From: Thioalkalivibrio thiocyanodenitrificans ARhD 1
Lineage (GTDB): Bacteria; Pseudomonadota; Gammaproteobacteria; Ectothiorhodospirales; Ectothiorhodospiraceae
Assembly: GCF_000378965.1 (NCBI RefSeq)
Contig: NZ_KB900536.1
Coordinates: 2,543,407-2,607,406, forward strand
Reading direction: 5' to 3'
Length of the DNA: 64,000 bases
Positions 18,429 through 25,755 of this stretch are shown here, piece by piece; position 1 is the first letter of the stretch; every line of letters begins with the position of its first letter. The notes beneath the pieces are model-generated. The model worked only from the letters and a program-made list of their open reading frames with translations. It searched no databases and was not told where the DNA came from. A program made the position numbers and the translations under genes.

Positions 18429-19643
18429 ATGCCTGCCTTTGAATACAGTGCACTGAACCCCGGGGGGCGCGAGGTCCGCGGTGTCCTCGAGGGCGACACC
18501 CCGCGCCAGGTGCGGCAGCAGTTGCGCGACGGGGGACTGACGCCCCTGGAGGTGGAGGAGGTGCGCAGCCGCGAGGGGCGGCGGGTGCGCCTGCCGGGCT
18601 TCTCCCGCGGCATCAGCGCCATGGATCTGGCCCTGCTCACCCGCCAGCTTGCCACGCTGGTGCGCTCGGGCCTGCCCCTGGAGGAGGCGCTGGGCACGGT
18701 GGCGCGCCAGAGCGAGAAACCGCGTATCCGCAACATGCTCATGGCCGTGCGCACCCGGGTGATGGAAGGCCATTCGCTCGCCCGGGGGCTGGCCGACTTT
18801 CCCCACGTGTTCCCGGACATCTACCGCACCACCGTGGACGCGGGTGAACAGTCCGGCCACCTGGAGGTGGTGCTGGAACGCCTGGCCGATTACACGGAGA
18901 ACCGCCAGCAGATGCGCCAGAAGATCCAGCTGGCCATGTTCTATCCGGCCCTGCTCACGGGCATGGCCCTGCTGGTGACCGTGGCCCTGCTCACCTACGT
19001 GGTGCCGGAGGTGGTGCAGGTGTTCCAGGGCATCGGCCAGGAGCTGCCGTGGCTGACCCGCACCCTGATTGCGCTGAGCGACGGCCTGCGGGAGTACGGG
19101 CTGCTGATCCTGGTCGCCCTGGTGGCGGTCGTGGTGCTCGCCGGCTGGCTGCTCAGAAAACCCGGACCGCGCAGCGCATGGCACCGATTGCAGCTTCGCC
19201 TGCCGCTTTCCGGCCGGATGACCCGGGGGATGAACACGGCCCGGTTTGCGCGCACGCTTTCCATCCTGTCGGCCAGCGGCGTCGCGGTGCTTGAGGCGCT
19301 TCGCATCGCGGCCCAGGTAGTGGCCAACCTGCCCATGCGCGAGGCCATCCAGACCGTCACCCAGCGGGTGCGCGAGGGGTCGGGCATCGGCGACGCCCTG
19401 GAGCGTTCCGGCTATTTTCCGCCGATCACCGTGCATCTGATCAAGAGCGGCGAAGCCAGCGGCAGTCTCGACGACATGCTCGAGCGCGCCGCCGTGAACC
19501 AGGAGCGGGAACTGGAGACGCGCATCGGCATGCTCATGGGCGTCCTCGAACCGCTCCTGATCCTGGTGATGGGCATGATCGTGCTGGTGATCGTGCTGGC
19601 CATCCTGTTGCCCATCTTTGAACTCAACCAACTGGTGAACTGA
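18429..19643 (+). CDS. gspF: Type II secretion inner-membrane platform protein GspF
   Basis: A 404-residue polytopic protein on which the pseudopilus is assembled. It begins MPAFEYSALNPGGREVRGVLEGD and has two copies of the T2SSF domain: one around SAMDLALLTRQLATLVRSGLPLEEAL, one around RFARTLSILSASGVAVLEAL. The GEQSGHLE and SGEASGSLDDML motifs follow, each before membrane segments. The ATG at 18429 gives the canonical N-terminus; an in-frame TTG at 18393 lies inside the heptamer repeat. In standard T2SS operons gspG comes next; here three unrelated genes intervene. Confidence 0.95.
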   Translation: MPAFEYSALNPGGREVRGVLEGDTPRQVRQQLRDGGLTPLEVEEVRSREGRRVRLPGFSRGISAMDLALLTRQLATLVRSGLPLEEALGTVARQSEKPRIRNMLMAVRTRVMEGHSLARGLADFPHVFPDIYRTTVDAGEQSGHLEVVLERLADYTENRQQMRQKIQLAMFYPALLTGMALLVTVALLTYVVPEVVQVFQGIGQELPWLTRTLIALSDGLREYGLLILVALVAVVVLAGWLLRKPGPRSAWHRLQLRLPLSGRMTRGMNTARFARTLSILSASGVAVLEALRIAAQVVANLPMREAIQTVTQRVREGSGIGDALERSGYFPPITVHLIKSGEASGSLDDMLERAAVNQERELETRIGMLMGVLEPLLILVMGMIVLVIVLAILLPIFELNQLVN

Positions 19644-19644
19644 G

Positions 19645-19998
19645 ATGATTGCGCCAAACCGTTTGCTGCCGGCGTGTCTGCTGACGCTCGTGGCGGCCCT
19701 GGGCGCACCGGCCTGTCAGACCCTGGAAGAACCGGCCTCCGAGACGGCCGATGTGGCGAGGCTCGTGGTCTTTCCCGCCCCCGGATCCGCGCTCGATCCG
19801 GCCTCCGAAGCGGGCCTCGGCCGCCTTTCCGTGGCGGCCGGCGTGCCGCTGGAGTACATGGATCGGGCGGGCGGCGGTTACCGGGTGGTCACCGTGGAGC
19901 CCGTCACCGCGAACCAGGTGCGCGAGATCATCCGGCGTCTGCTGGATCACCCGGCCGTGACCCACGCGGCGGAGGACCGGCGCGTGACGCATCAGTGA
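19645..19998 (+). CDS. Small lipoprotein resembling a subtilase propeptide (I9-like)
   Basis: A 117-residue protein starting one base after the gspF stop. The N-terminus has a hydrophobic signal with a lipobox-like LGAPAC. The C-terminal part, with YRVVTVEPV, VREIIRRLLDHPAV and AAEDRRV, follows the pattern of inhibitor-I9 propeptides, whose last strand ends before a cleavage point like EPDRRV. Such domains fold or inhibit subtilisins, and an S8 protease starts 18 bp downstream. The protease has its own prodomain, so this would be an additional free-standing one. The assignment rests on pattern and neighbourhood only. Confidence 0.55.
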   Translation: MIAPNRLLPACLLTLVAALGAPACQTLEEPASETADVARLVVFPAPGSALDPASEAGLGRLSVAAGVPLEYMDRAGGGYRVVTVEPVTANQVREIIRRLLDHPAVTHAAEDRRVTHQ

Positions 19999-20016
19999 GG
20001 GGCAGGTGACCGTGTC

Positions 20017-22200
20017 ATGAATGCACGCACCATGAGACGTTGCTGCACATGGCTGGTCGCGGTCGCATGTGTCCTGCCCCTGTCGGTCCTTGCCACACCC
20101 ACGGATCGCATCATCGTCAGGGTGAGCGAGGCCATGCGCCCGGCGGTGCTTGCCGGTGGCGCCCCCGCGCCGCGCGCCGACGAACGGGTGGCGGTGGCTT
20201 CCGCCGCGACCGGGCGCGACGTGACCTGGCTGCGGGCCATGTCCGGCGGTGCCGACGTGCTGCGCCTGCCCGAGGCGTTGCCCGAGGATGAGGTGATGGC
20301 GGCCGCGCAGGCGCTGATGGCCCTGCCCGGGGTGGAGTATGCCGTGCCGGACCGGCGGGTGTTTCCCATGCGCCAGCCCAATGATCCCGGGTTCAGCGAC
20401 CAGTGGCATCTTCAGCCCCCCCCGCCCGCCGGTGACGATTTCGGTATCAACGCGCCGGCCGCCTGGGACGTCACCACGGGCGATGCCGTCACCGTGGCCG
20501 TGGTGGATACGGGCATCCGCTTCACGCACGAGGATCTGCGCGGCAGGATCCTGCCGGGCCATGACTTCGTCAGCGAAGACGTCCGGGTGGTGGACGGCCA
20601 GGTGCAACGGTTCTTCTTCACCGCGAACGACGGCGATGCGCGTGACCCCGTGGCCGCCGATCCCGGTGACTGGGTGACCGGCAGCGAGGGCGTGGCCTGG
20701 GGCTGTTCCTCCGGCTCCAGCTCCTGGCACGGCACCTACATGGCCGGGATCGCCGCCGCCGCGACCGACAACGGCGTGGGTCAGGCGGGCGTCAGTTGGG
20801 GTGCCATGATCCTGCCGGTCCGGGCCTTGGGCAAATGCGGCGGCTACACCTCCGACGTCGTGGACGGTATCCGCTGGGCGGCAGGCCTGCCTGTGCCGGA
20901 TGCGCCCGTCAACCCGTACCCCGCGCGCGTCATCAATCTCAGCCTGGGCGGCCGGGGGATTTGCGACAGCTTCTGGCAGAGCGCGATCAACGACGCCACG
21001 AATGCGGGCACACTGGTGGTCACCGCGGCCGGCAATGCATCGCCGCTCGGCGAGTCACTGGACCTCGTGTCCTGGACGCCTGCCACCTGCGGCAACACCC
21101 TGACCGTGGCCGCGACGGATCGCGATGGCAATCGCGCCGCCTTCAGCAACTACGGCACGGCCGTGGACATCAGCGCGCCCGGCATCGACATCCGCTCGAC
21201 CGGCAATGCCGGCATCACCTACCCGCTGGAGGATGGCTATGGCAGGGTCACCGGCACCAGCGGTGCCAGCGCGCAGGTGGCCGGCGTCGCCGCGCTGGTC
21301 CTCAGCCGCAATCCCGGCCTTGCGCCGGGCCAGGTGGCGGCGATCCTCACGGGGAACGTGACCGGGTTTCCGGGGGCCGGCTGCGGTTCCCAGGTGGGTT
21401 GCGGCAGCGGCATTCTCAACGCGGGCCTGGCGGTGGCGGGCACCCCGGACGCGGGCGGGCGGCCTGCGGGCACGGTGGACTTCGGCGAGGTGTCCGGCGC
21501 GGACAAGGATGCGGTGGTCACGTCCGGCCCCGTGGTGTTGAGTATCCCGACCGGCGGGCTCCCCGTCTCCGTGCAGGGCGGTGAGTACAGCATCGGGTGC
21601 GACGGCGGCTTCACCGCGCAGGCGGGCACGGCCGGTGACGGAGACACGATCTGCCTGCGCCATGCGGCATCGGCCTACCCGGAACACCCGGCCGCCACCT
21701 TGCTCGCCGTGGGCAATCACCGGGCGGCCTTCGTGAGCACCACCGGTCCCGCGGACACCCGGCCCGATGCACTGTCCGATTTCATGCCGCAGACGGGTGT
21801 CAACCCGGAGGCCACGGTGACCTCGGAGATCATCCGGGTGCAGGGCATCGACGCGCCCGCGCCGGTGCAGGTCAGCGGCGACGCACCCGGGCGCAACAGC
21901 CGCTACAGCCTGAACTGCGACTCGGCGTCGGCCGGATTCATCGCCGAGGCCGGGTACATCGCACCCGGCGGCAGCATCTGCGTACAGCACGTGGCCCCAG
22001 AGGAGCGGGGTACCGAGGCCACCACGACCCTGACCATCGGCGGCGAGTCCGTCGCGTTCACCACCACGACCCGGCGCTCCTCCGGCGGCGGCGGTGCGTT
22101 GGCGCCGTGGTTCCTGGCGGTCCTGCTGGCCTACGCGGGTCTGCTGCGGTTCAGGAGGATCAGAATGCCGCCGCAGGCGAGCCCCGCGAGGGCCCCGTAG
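20017..22200 (+). CDS. Subtilisin-like (S8) serine protease with GlyGly-CTERM tail
   Basis: A 727-residue exported protease. Signal peptide to about residue 26; prodomain to about 115, ending VEYAVPDRRV; S8 domain about 120-475. The triad is Asp164 (VAVVDTGI), His238 (WHGTYMAG) and Ser415 (GTSGASAQ), with oxyanion Asn340 (AAGN). GTSGAS replaces the usual GTSMAA. Two similar beta-rich repeats follow, around residues 490-590 and 600-680. The C-terminus is a GlyGly-CTERM signal: GGGG at 690-693, a transmembrane segment and a basic tail (RFRRIR). Family knowledge says such proteins are T2SS substrates processed by rhombosortase, and the gene for one follows in convergent orientation. Confidence 0.9.
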   Translation: MNARTMRRCCTWLVAVACVLPLSVLATPTDRIIVRVSEAMRPAVLAGGAPAPRADERVAVASAATGRDVTWLRAMSGGADVLRLPEALPEDEVMAAAQALMALPGVEYAVPDRRVFPMRQPNDPGFSDQWHLQPPPPAGDDFGINAPAAWDVTTGDAVTVAVVDTGIRFTHEDLRGRILPGHDFVSEDVRVVDGQVQRFFFTANDGDARDPVAADPGDWVTGSEGVAWGCSSGSSSWHGTYMAGIAAAATDNGVGQAGVSWGAMILPVRALGKCGGYTSDVVDGIRWAAGLPVPDAPVNPYPARVINLSLGGRGICDSFWQSAINDATNAGTLVVTAAGNASPLGESLDLVSWTPATCGNTLTVAATDRDGNRAAFSNYGTAVDISAPGIDIRSTGNAGITYPLEDGYGRVTGTSGASAQVAGVAALVLSRNPGLAPGQVAAILTGNVTGFPGAGCGSQVGCGSGILNAGLAVAGTPDAGGRPAGTVDFGEVSGADKDAVVTSGPVVLSIPTGGLPVSVQGGEYSIGCDGGFTAQAGTAGDGDTICLRHAASAYPEHPAATLLAVGNHRAAFVSTTGPADTRPDALSDFMPQTGVNPEATVTSEIIRVQGIDAPAPVQVSGDAPGRNSRYSLNCDSASAGFIAEAGYIAPGGSICVQHVAPEERGTEATTTLTIGGESVAFTTTTRRSSGGGGALAPWFLAVLLAYAGLLRFRRIRMPPQASPARAP

Positions 22201-22718
22201 AGGTGCGCATCCACGATGACGTTGCCGCCGATCAGCCGGGCCGTACCCTCACCCGGGCCCAGGAACTGTTCCACAGTGAGTTTGACCGCAAGCAATCCCA
22301 GCAGGACCGCGCAGATACCGGGCAGCCGCCGGAATCCGGCCAGGGCGCCGGCCGCGATGAGCCCGTGGAGGATGCCCGAGAGGCCCGCGTACCAGGGCAC
22401 CTGGGGCGACAGCAGGAGCAGGCCCAGGCTGACGCCGGCCCCGCAGGCCAGCACCGTCGCCGCCCAGCGCCCGGGTGTCATGGCCGGGCCCAGCAGGGCC
22501 CAGACGACGGCAAGCCCCGCCAGGTTCATCAGCAGGTGGCCCCAGCCCAGATGCACCAGGTGCCCGGTCACCAGACGCCAGGGCTCCGCCAGGACCACCG
22601 CGCGTTCGAGGCGCCAGCCTTCGGGCCCGCCGGTGATCTGCAGGGCCACGGCCGCGGCAGCCAGGGCGATCGGCAGCGCCCAGCGGGCAGGTGTGGCGGA
22701 TTGCCGTGAACCGGTCAT
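22131..22718 (-). CDS. rrtA: Rhombosortase (rhomboid-family GlyGly-CTERM protease)
   Basis: A 195-residue intramembrane serine protease with about six transmembrane segments. Rhomboid signatures are GHLVHLGWGHLLMN, the catalytic Ser114 in GLSGILHG and the catalytic His172 in DAHLYGALAG. The rhombosortase group cleaves the C-terminal GlyGly-CTERM tail of secreted proteins; the likely substrate is the neighbouring S8 protease. Its last 70 bp overlap the 3' end of that protease gene on the opposite strand. It is transcribed against the gsp genes, from the short region before gspG. Confidence 0.9.
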   Translation of the reverse strand: MTGSRQSATPARWALPIALAAAAVALQITGGPEGWRLERAVVLAEPWRLVTGHLVHLGWGHLLMNLAGLAVVWALLGPAMTPGRWAATVLACGAGVSLGLLLLSPQVPWYAGLSGILHGLIAAGALAGFRRLPGICAVLLGLLAVKLTVEQFLGPGEGTARLIGGNVIVDAHLYGALAGLACGGILILLNRSRPA

Positions 22719-22781
22719 GGGGGCCGTCCGTCAAAAATGGCAGAATAGTCCGTGTTGCGAACCACAGGAAAACTTCGGGTC

Positions 22782-23231
22782 ATGAAACAGAGTATTTCAC
22801 GCAATCGACGCGCAACGCGCGGATTCACCCTGATCGAGGTCATGGTCGTGGTGGTCATCCTCGGCATTCTGGCCGCCATCGTGGTGCCGCGCATCATGGA
22901 TCGCCCGGACGAGGCGCGCGTCACCAAGGCGCGCAACGACATCCGGGCCCTGGAGAGCGCGCTCAACCTCTACCGGCTGGACAACTTCCGCTATCCCACC
23001 ACGGACCAGGGTCTGCGCGCCCTGGTGGAGCGCCCGGGGGGACAACCCGAGGCCCGCAACTGGCGCAGCGGCGGATACATGGACCGACTGCCCACCGACC
23101 CCTGGGGCAATCACTACCAGTATGTGCACCCGGGCCGCCACGGGGACATCGATATCTACAGCTTCGGCGCCGACGGCCGGCCGGGCGGCGAAGGCATCAA
23201 CGCCGAGATCGGCAACTGGAACATCGATTGA
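22782..23231 (+). CDS. gspG: Type II secretion major pseudopilin GspG
   Basis: A 149-residue major pseudopilin. The leader MKQSISRNRRATRG is cut by prepilin peptidase before FTLIEVMVVVVILGILAAIVVP, with the invariant Glu at +5. The C-terminal domain shows the GspG calcium-loop pattern (LPTDPWGNHYQY, SFGADGRPGGEG). AGGAAA lies before ATG 22782. It is divergent from the rhombosortase gene and heads gspG-H-I-J-K-L-M, in which consecutive genes mostly overlap by four bases. Confidence 0.95.
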   Translation: MKQSISRNRRATRGFTLIEVMVVVVILGILAAIVVPRIMDRPDEARVTKARNDIRALESALNLYRLDNFRYPTTDQGLRALVERPGGQPEARNWRSGGYMDRLPTDPWGNHYQYVHPGRHGDIDIYSFGADGRPGGEGINAEIGNWNID

Positions 23232-23776
23232 GCAGCACGCCGCCGGACAATCGGGTGCGCCCGGTGCGGGTCCGGGGTTTCACCCTCATCGAACTGGTGG
23301 CGGTCCTGTTCATCATCGGCGTGATGGCCGCCTTCGCCGTGATCGCCATGGGCGACGGCGGCCATGACCGGATCATGGAGCAGGAGGCCCGGCGCCTGGC
23401 GAGCCTTCTGGAACTGGTCCGGGACGAGGGCATCCTCAGCGGCGAGACCCAGGCGGTCGGGTTCACCCGCCAGGGTTACGTCTTTCTTCGCCAGTACCGG
23501 GTGGATGAGCGCAGTTACGAGTGGCTGCCGGTGGAGGATGATCGGGTGCTGCGCCCCCGGGACGTGGCGGACCGCAACCTGGAGTTCACCCTGTATGTGG
23601 AGGGGGTCGCGGTGACGCTGCCCCGTGCCGCCGACCGGCCGCCGCCCCATGTCTATCTCGGCCTGGCGGGCGAGATGACCCCCTTTCAACTGGACATCGC
23701 CCCCGAGGGCGGGCGCACGGCCGCCTGGCAGGTGCGCAGCCTGCCCGGCGGGCGCGTCGAGATGCGAAGGCCTTGA
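23228..23776 (+). CDS. gspH: Type II secretion minor pseudopilin GspH
   Basis: A 182-residue pseudopilin with the processing site RVRG before FTLIELVAVLFIIGVMAAFAVIA, including the +5 Glu. The rest, with LLELVRDEGILSGETQAVGF, is typical of GspH. The best start is TTG 23228, overlapping the gspG stop as TTGA; GTG codons within the leader are alternatives. The stop overlaps the next gene, again as TTGA (23773-23776). Confidence 0.88.
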   Translation: MSSTPPDNRVRPVRVRGFTLIELVAVLFIIGVMAAFAVIAMGDGGHDRIMEQEARRLASLLELVRDEGILSGETQAVGFTRQGYVFLRQYRVDERSYEWLPVEDDRVLRPRDVADRNLEFTLYVEGVAVTLPRAADRPPPHVYLGLAGEMTPFQLDIAPEGGRTAAWQVRSLPGGRVEMRRP

Positions 23777-24195
23777 GAACAGTGGCAAGTGGCAAGTGGC
23801 AAGTGGCAAGGACGGCACAGCAGGGTGGGTTCACGCTGCTGGAGGTGCTGGTGGCCGTGGCCATTCTCGGGGTGGCGCTGGGGGCGCTCATCAAGGTGGG
23901 CAGCGACAATGCCGCCAATACCGCCTACCTGCGTGACCGGACCTATGCCCACTGGGTGGCGCTCAACCAGGTGACCCGCTACCAGGTGGGATTGGAGGCG
24001 GTGCACGGCGGCACCCGGCGCGGCGTCAGCGAGATGGCCGATCGCCGGTGGTACTGGCAGGCCACGCTGAGCGACGAGGACGTCAGGGTGGAGGGCATCG
24101 CGCTGGAAGGCCTGACCCGTCTGGAGTTGGAGGTTCGCGATCGGGATGACGCTGACGCGACGCCACTGGCCCGGGTGGTGGGGTTTCTGCAATGA
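23773..24195 (+). CDS. gspI: Type II secretion minor pseudopilin GspI, leader encoded by heptamer repeat
   Basis: A 140-residue pseudopilin; cleavage is expected at QQGG before FTLLEVLVAVAILGVALGALI. The leader before it (TVASGKWQVAR) is the translation of four AGTGGCA heptamers at 23781-23808. The likely start is TTG 23773 overlapping the gspH stop; GTG codons at 23782 and 23803 within the repeat are other in-frame options. GspI with GspJ and GspK forms the pseudopilus tip. The leader is removed after insertion, which may explain why the repeat is tolerated. Confidence 0.88.
   Translation: MRTVASGKWQVARTAQQGGFTLLEVLVAVAILGVALGALIKVGSDNAANTAYLRDRTYAHWVALNQVTRYQVGLEAVHGGTRRGVSEMADRRWYWQATLSDEDVRVEGIALEGLTRLELEVRDRDDADATPLARVVGFLQ
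23781..23808 (+). repeat. AGTGGCA heptamer array, four copies, in the gspI leader
   Basis: Four exact tandem copies of AGTGGCA, preceded by AAC and followed by AGG. An array of equal copy number and with the same immediate flanks occurs at the start of the next gene, gspJ (24199-24226). Three units equal seven codons, so gain or loss of one or two units would change the reading frame. Confidence 0.95.
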
Positions 24196-24863
24196 AACAG
24201 TGGCAAGTGGCAAGTGGCAAGTGGCAAGGGAAGGCCGGAAGTCCAACCCAGGGCGGGTTTACGCTGCTGGAGCTGCTGGTGGCGCTTTCGGTGTTCGCGT
24301 TCGTGTCCGTGATGGCCTACGGGGGATTGCGGGTGGTGCTCGATACCCGGGGACACACGGATCAGGCGTCCCGGGACCTGGGCGAACTGCAGGTGGCCCT
24401 CACGCTGCTGAGCAGGGATCTGGCCCACGTGGTGGCGCGTCCGGTGCGGGACGTCCATGGCGATCCCCAGGCGCCCCTGCGCTTCAACGCCTACAGCGAC
24501 CGGCCCCGCCTGGAAGTGGTGCGCACCTCGTCCCGCTCGGGCCTGCAGCGCGTGGCGTGGGAGATCGACGAGGCGCGGCTTTACCGGATGTACTGGACCG
24601 CACTGGATGGCGCCGATCCCGCCGAGCCCCAGGGGCGCCTGCCCGTCATGGGTCCGGTGGAGGATGCGCAGCGCACCTCACGCGGCGTGACCGACTGGAA
24701 CCTGCGGTTCCATTATCACCTGCCCGACGGCACCTTCGGCACCTCCGAAAACTGGCCGCTGGAAATCAACCCGGGTGCCCTGGATGAGTTGCCCGTCGCG
24801 CTGGAACTCACCCTGGCGCTGGACGGCGGCGGGACGGTCACCCGCTGGCTGGCGGTGCAATGA
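24192..24863 (+). CDS. gspJ: Type II secretion minor pseudopilin GspJ, leader encoded by heptamer repeat
   Basis: A 223-residue pseudopilin. ATG 24192 overlaps the gspI stop (ATGA). The leader MKQWQVASGKWQGKAG is encoded by a four-copy AGTGGCA array (24199-24226) and precedes the site TQGG before FTLLELLVALSVFAFVSVMAYGG. The remainder, with LQVALTLLSRDLAHVVARPVRD, fits GspJ. It overlaps gspK by four bases. The leader is longer than the usual 6-15 residues. Confidence 0.9.
   Translation: MKQWQVASGKWQGKAGSPTQGGFTLLELLVALSVFAFVSVMAYGGLRVVLDTRGHTDQASRDLGELQVALTLLSRDLAHVVARPVRDVHGDPQAPLRFNAYSDRPRLEVVRTSSRSGLQRVAWEIDEARLYRMYWTALDGADPAEPQGRLPVMGPVEDAQRTSRGVTDWNLRFHYHLPDGTFGTSENWPLEINPGALDELPVALELTLALDGGGTVTRWLAVQ
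24199..24226 (+). repeat. AGTGGCA heptamer array, four copies, in the gspJ leader
   Basis: Four exact tandem AGTGGCA units directly after ATGAAAC, followed by AGGG. It is read in a different codon phase from the gspI copy relative to the unit boundaries but yields the same peptide cycle (QVASGKW). This suggests duplication or repeated insertion of one element at two adjacent gene junctions. Confidence 0.95.
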
Positions 24864-25699
24864 TGCCTCGCGCCTCGACACCACCGGGATCCGCGTCTTC
24901 GCGCGGCCAGCGTGGCGTGGCGCTGATCACCGCCCTGCTGGTGGTGGTGCTGGCCACGGTGGCCGCCGTTTCCATGACCTCGCGGCAGCATCTGGACATC
25001 CGCCGGGCAGGCAACGTGCTCAACCAGGACCAGGCCTGGCTCACGGTGCAGGCCGCCGAGCGCTATGCCCTCAAGCTGCTTACCGGACCCGAAGCGGAAG
25101 GCGATCGGGAGTTGCCCTGGGAAGGCTGCCTGTCGCCCGTGCTGCGGGTCAACCTGGCCGATACCGAGATGGACATCTGGGTCGAGGACATGCATTGTCG
25201 TTTCAATCTCAACAACCTCTCCAGCGGCAACGAACTGGCCGTGAACGGGTTCATCCGCCTGCTGGAGAACCTGCGCGCGGAGTACCCGGAACTGGCGTTC
25301 GATCCTGAGCAGGTGGTGGCGGCGGCCCGGGACTGGATGAACCCCGAGACCGACGACCCGGTCTACCGGCTCGCCGATCCGCCCTACCTGAGCGCCAACC
25401 GTATGATGATGGTGGCCGCGGAGATGCGGCTGGTGCACGGTGTATCCGCCGAGTTGTGGGAGGCGCTCGCACCGCTCGTCACGGCCCTTCCCGCGGCAGG
25501 CACCCAGCTGGACACCGAGAACGCCGCCGACATGCTGCGCGAGGCCTTTCCGGCCACCGGGGCCGCCCAGACGCGCGCCACCTACTACCGCCTGGGCGTC
25601 CATGCGCAACTGGCCGGACGCCGCCTGCTCATGTGCAGCCTGCTGGACACCGCTTCGGGGCGGGTTGTCTGGCGTCTGCAGGGGGCGTGCGATGCCTGA
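24860..25699 (+). CDS. gspK: Type II secretion minor pseudopilin GspK
   Basis: A 279-residue pseudopilin that caps the pseudopilus. The processing region SRGQRG before VALITALLVVVLATVAAVSM lacks the +5 glutamate, as is normal for GspK. The large globular domain with CRFNLNNLSSG, VVAAARDWMNPETDDPVYR and LPAAGTQLDTENA-type segments matches the family. ATG 24860 overlaps the gspJ stop. There is a 56-bp gap before gspL, the largest in this part of the run. Confidence 0.92.
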   Translation: MMPRASTPPGSASSRGQRGVALITALLVVVLATVAAVSMTSRQHLDIRRAGNVLNQDQAWLTVQAAERYALKLLTGPEAEGDRELPWEGCLSPVLRVNLADTEMDIWVEDMHCRFNLNNLSSGNELAVNGFIRLLENLRAEYPELAFDPEQVVAAARDWMNPETDDPVYRLADPPYLSANRMMMVAAEMRLVHGVSAELWEALAPLVTALPAAGTQLDTENAADMLREAFPATGAAQTRATYYRLGVHAQLAGRRLLMCSLLDTASGRVVWRLQGACDA

Positions 25700-25755
25700 T
25701 ACGATATGTCGCCGGGCGCCGACGCCCAACCGCCACTGATGGGAGCACCGTCAAG

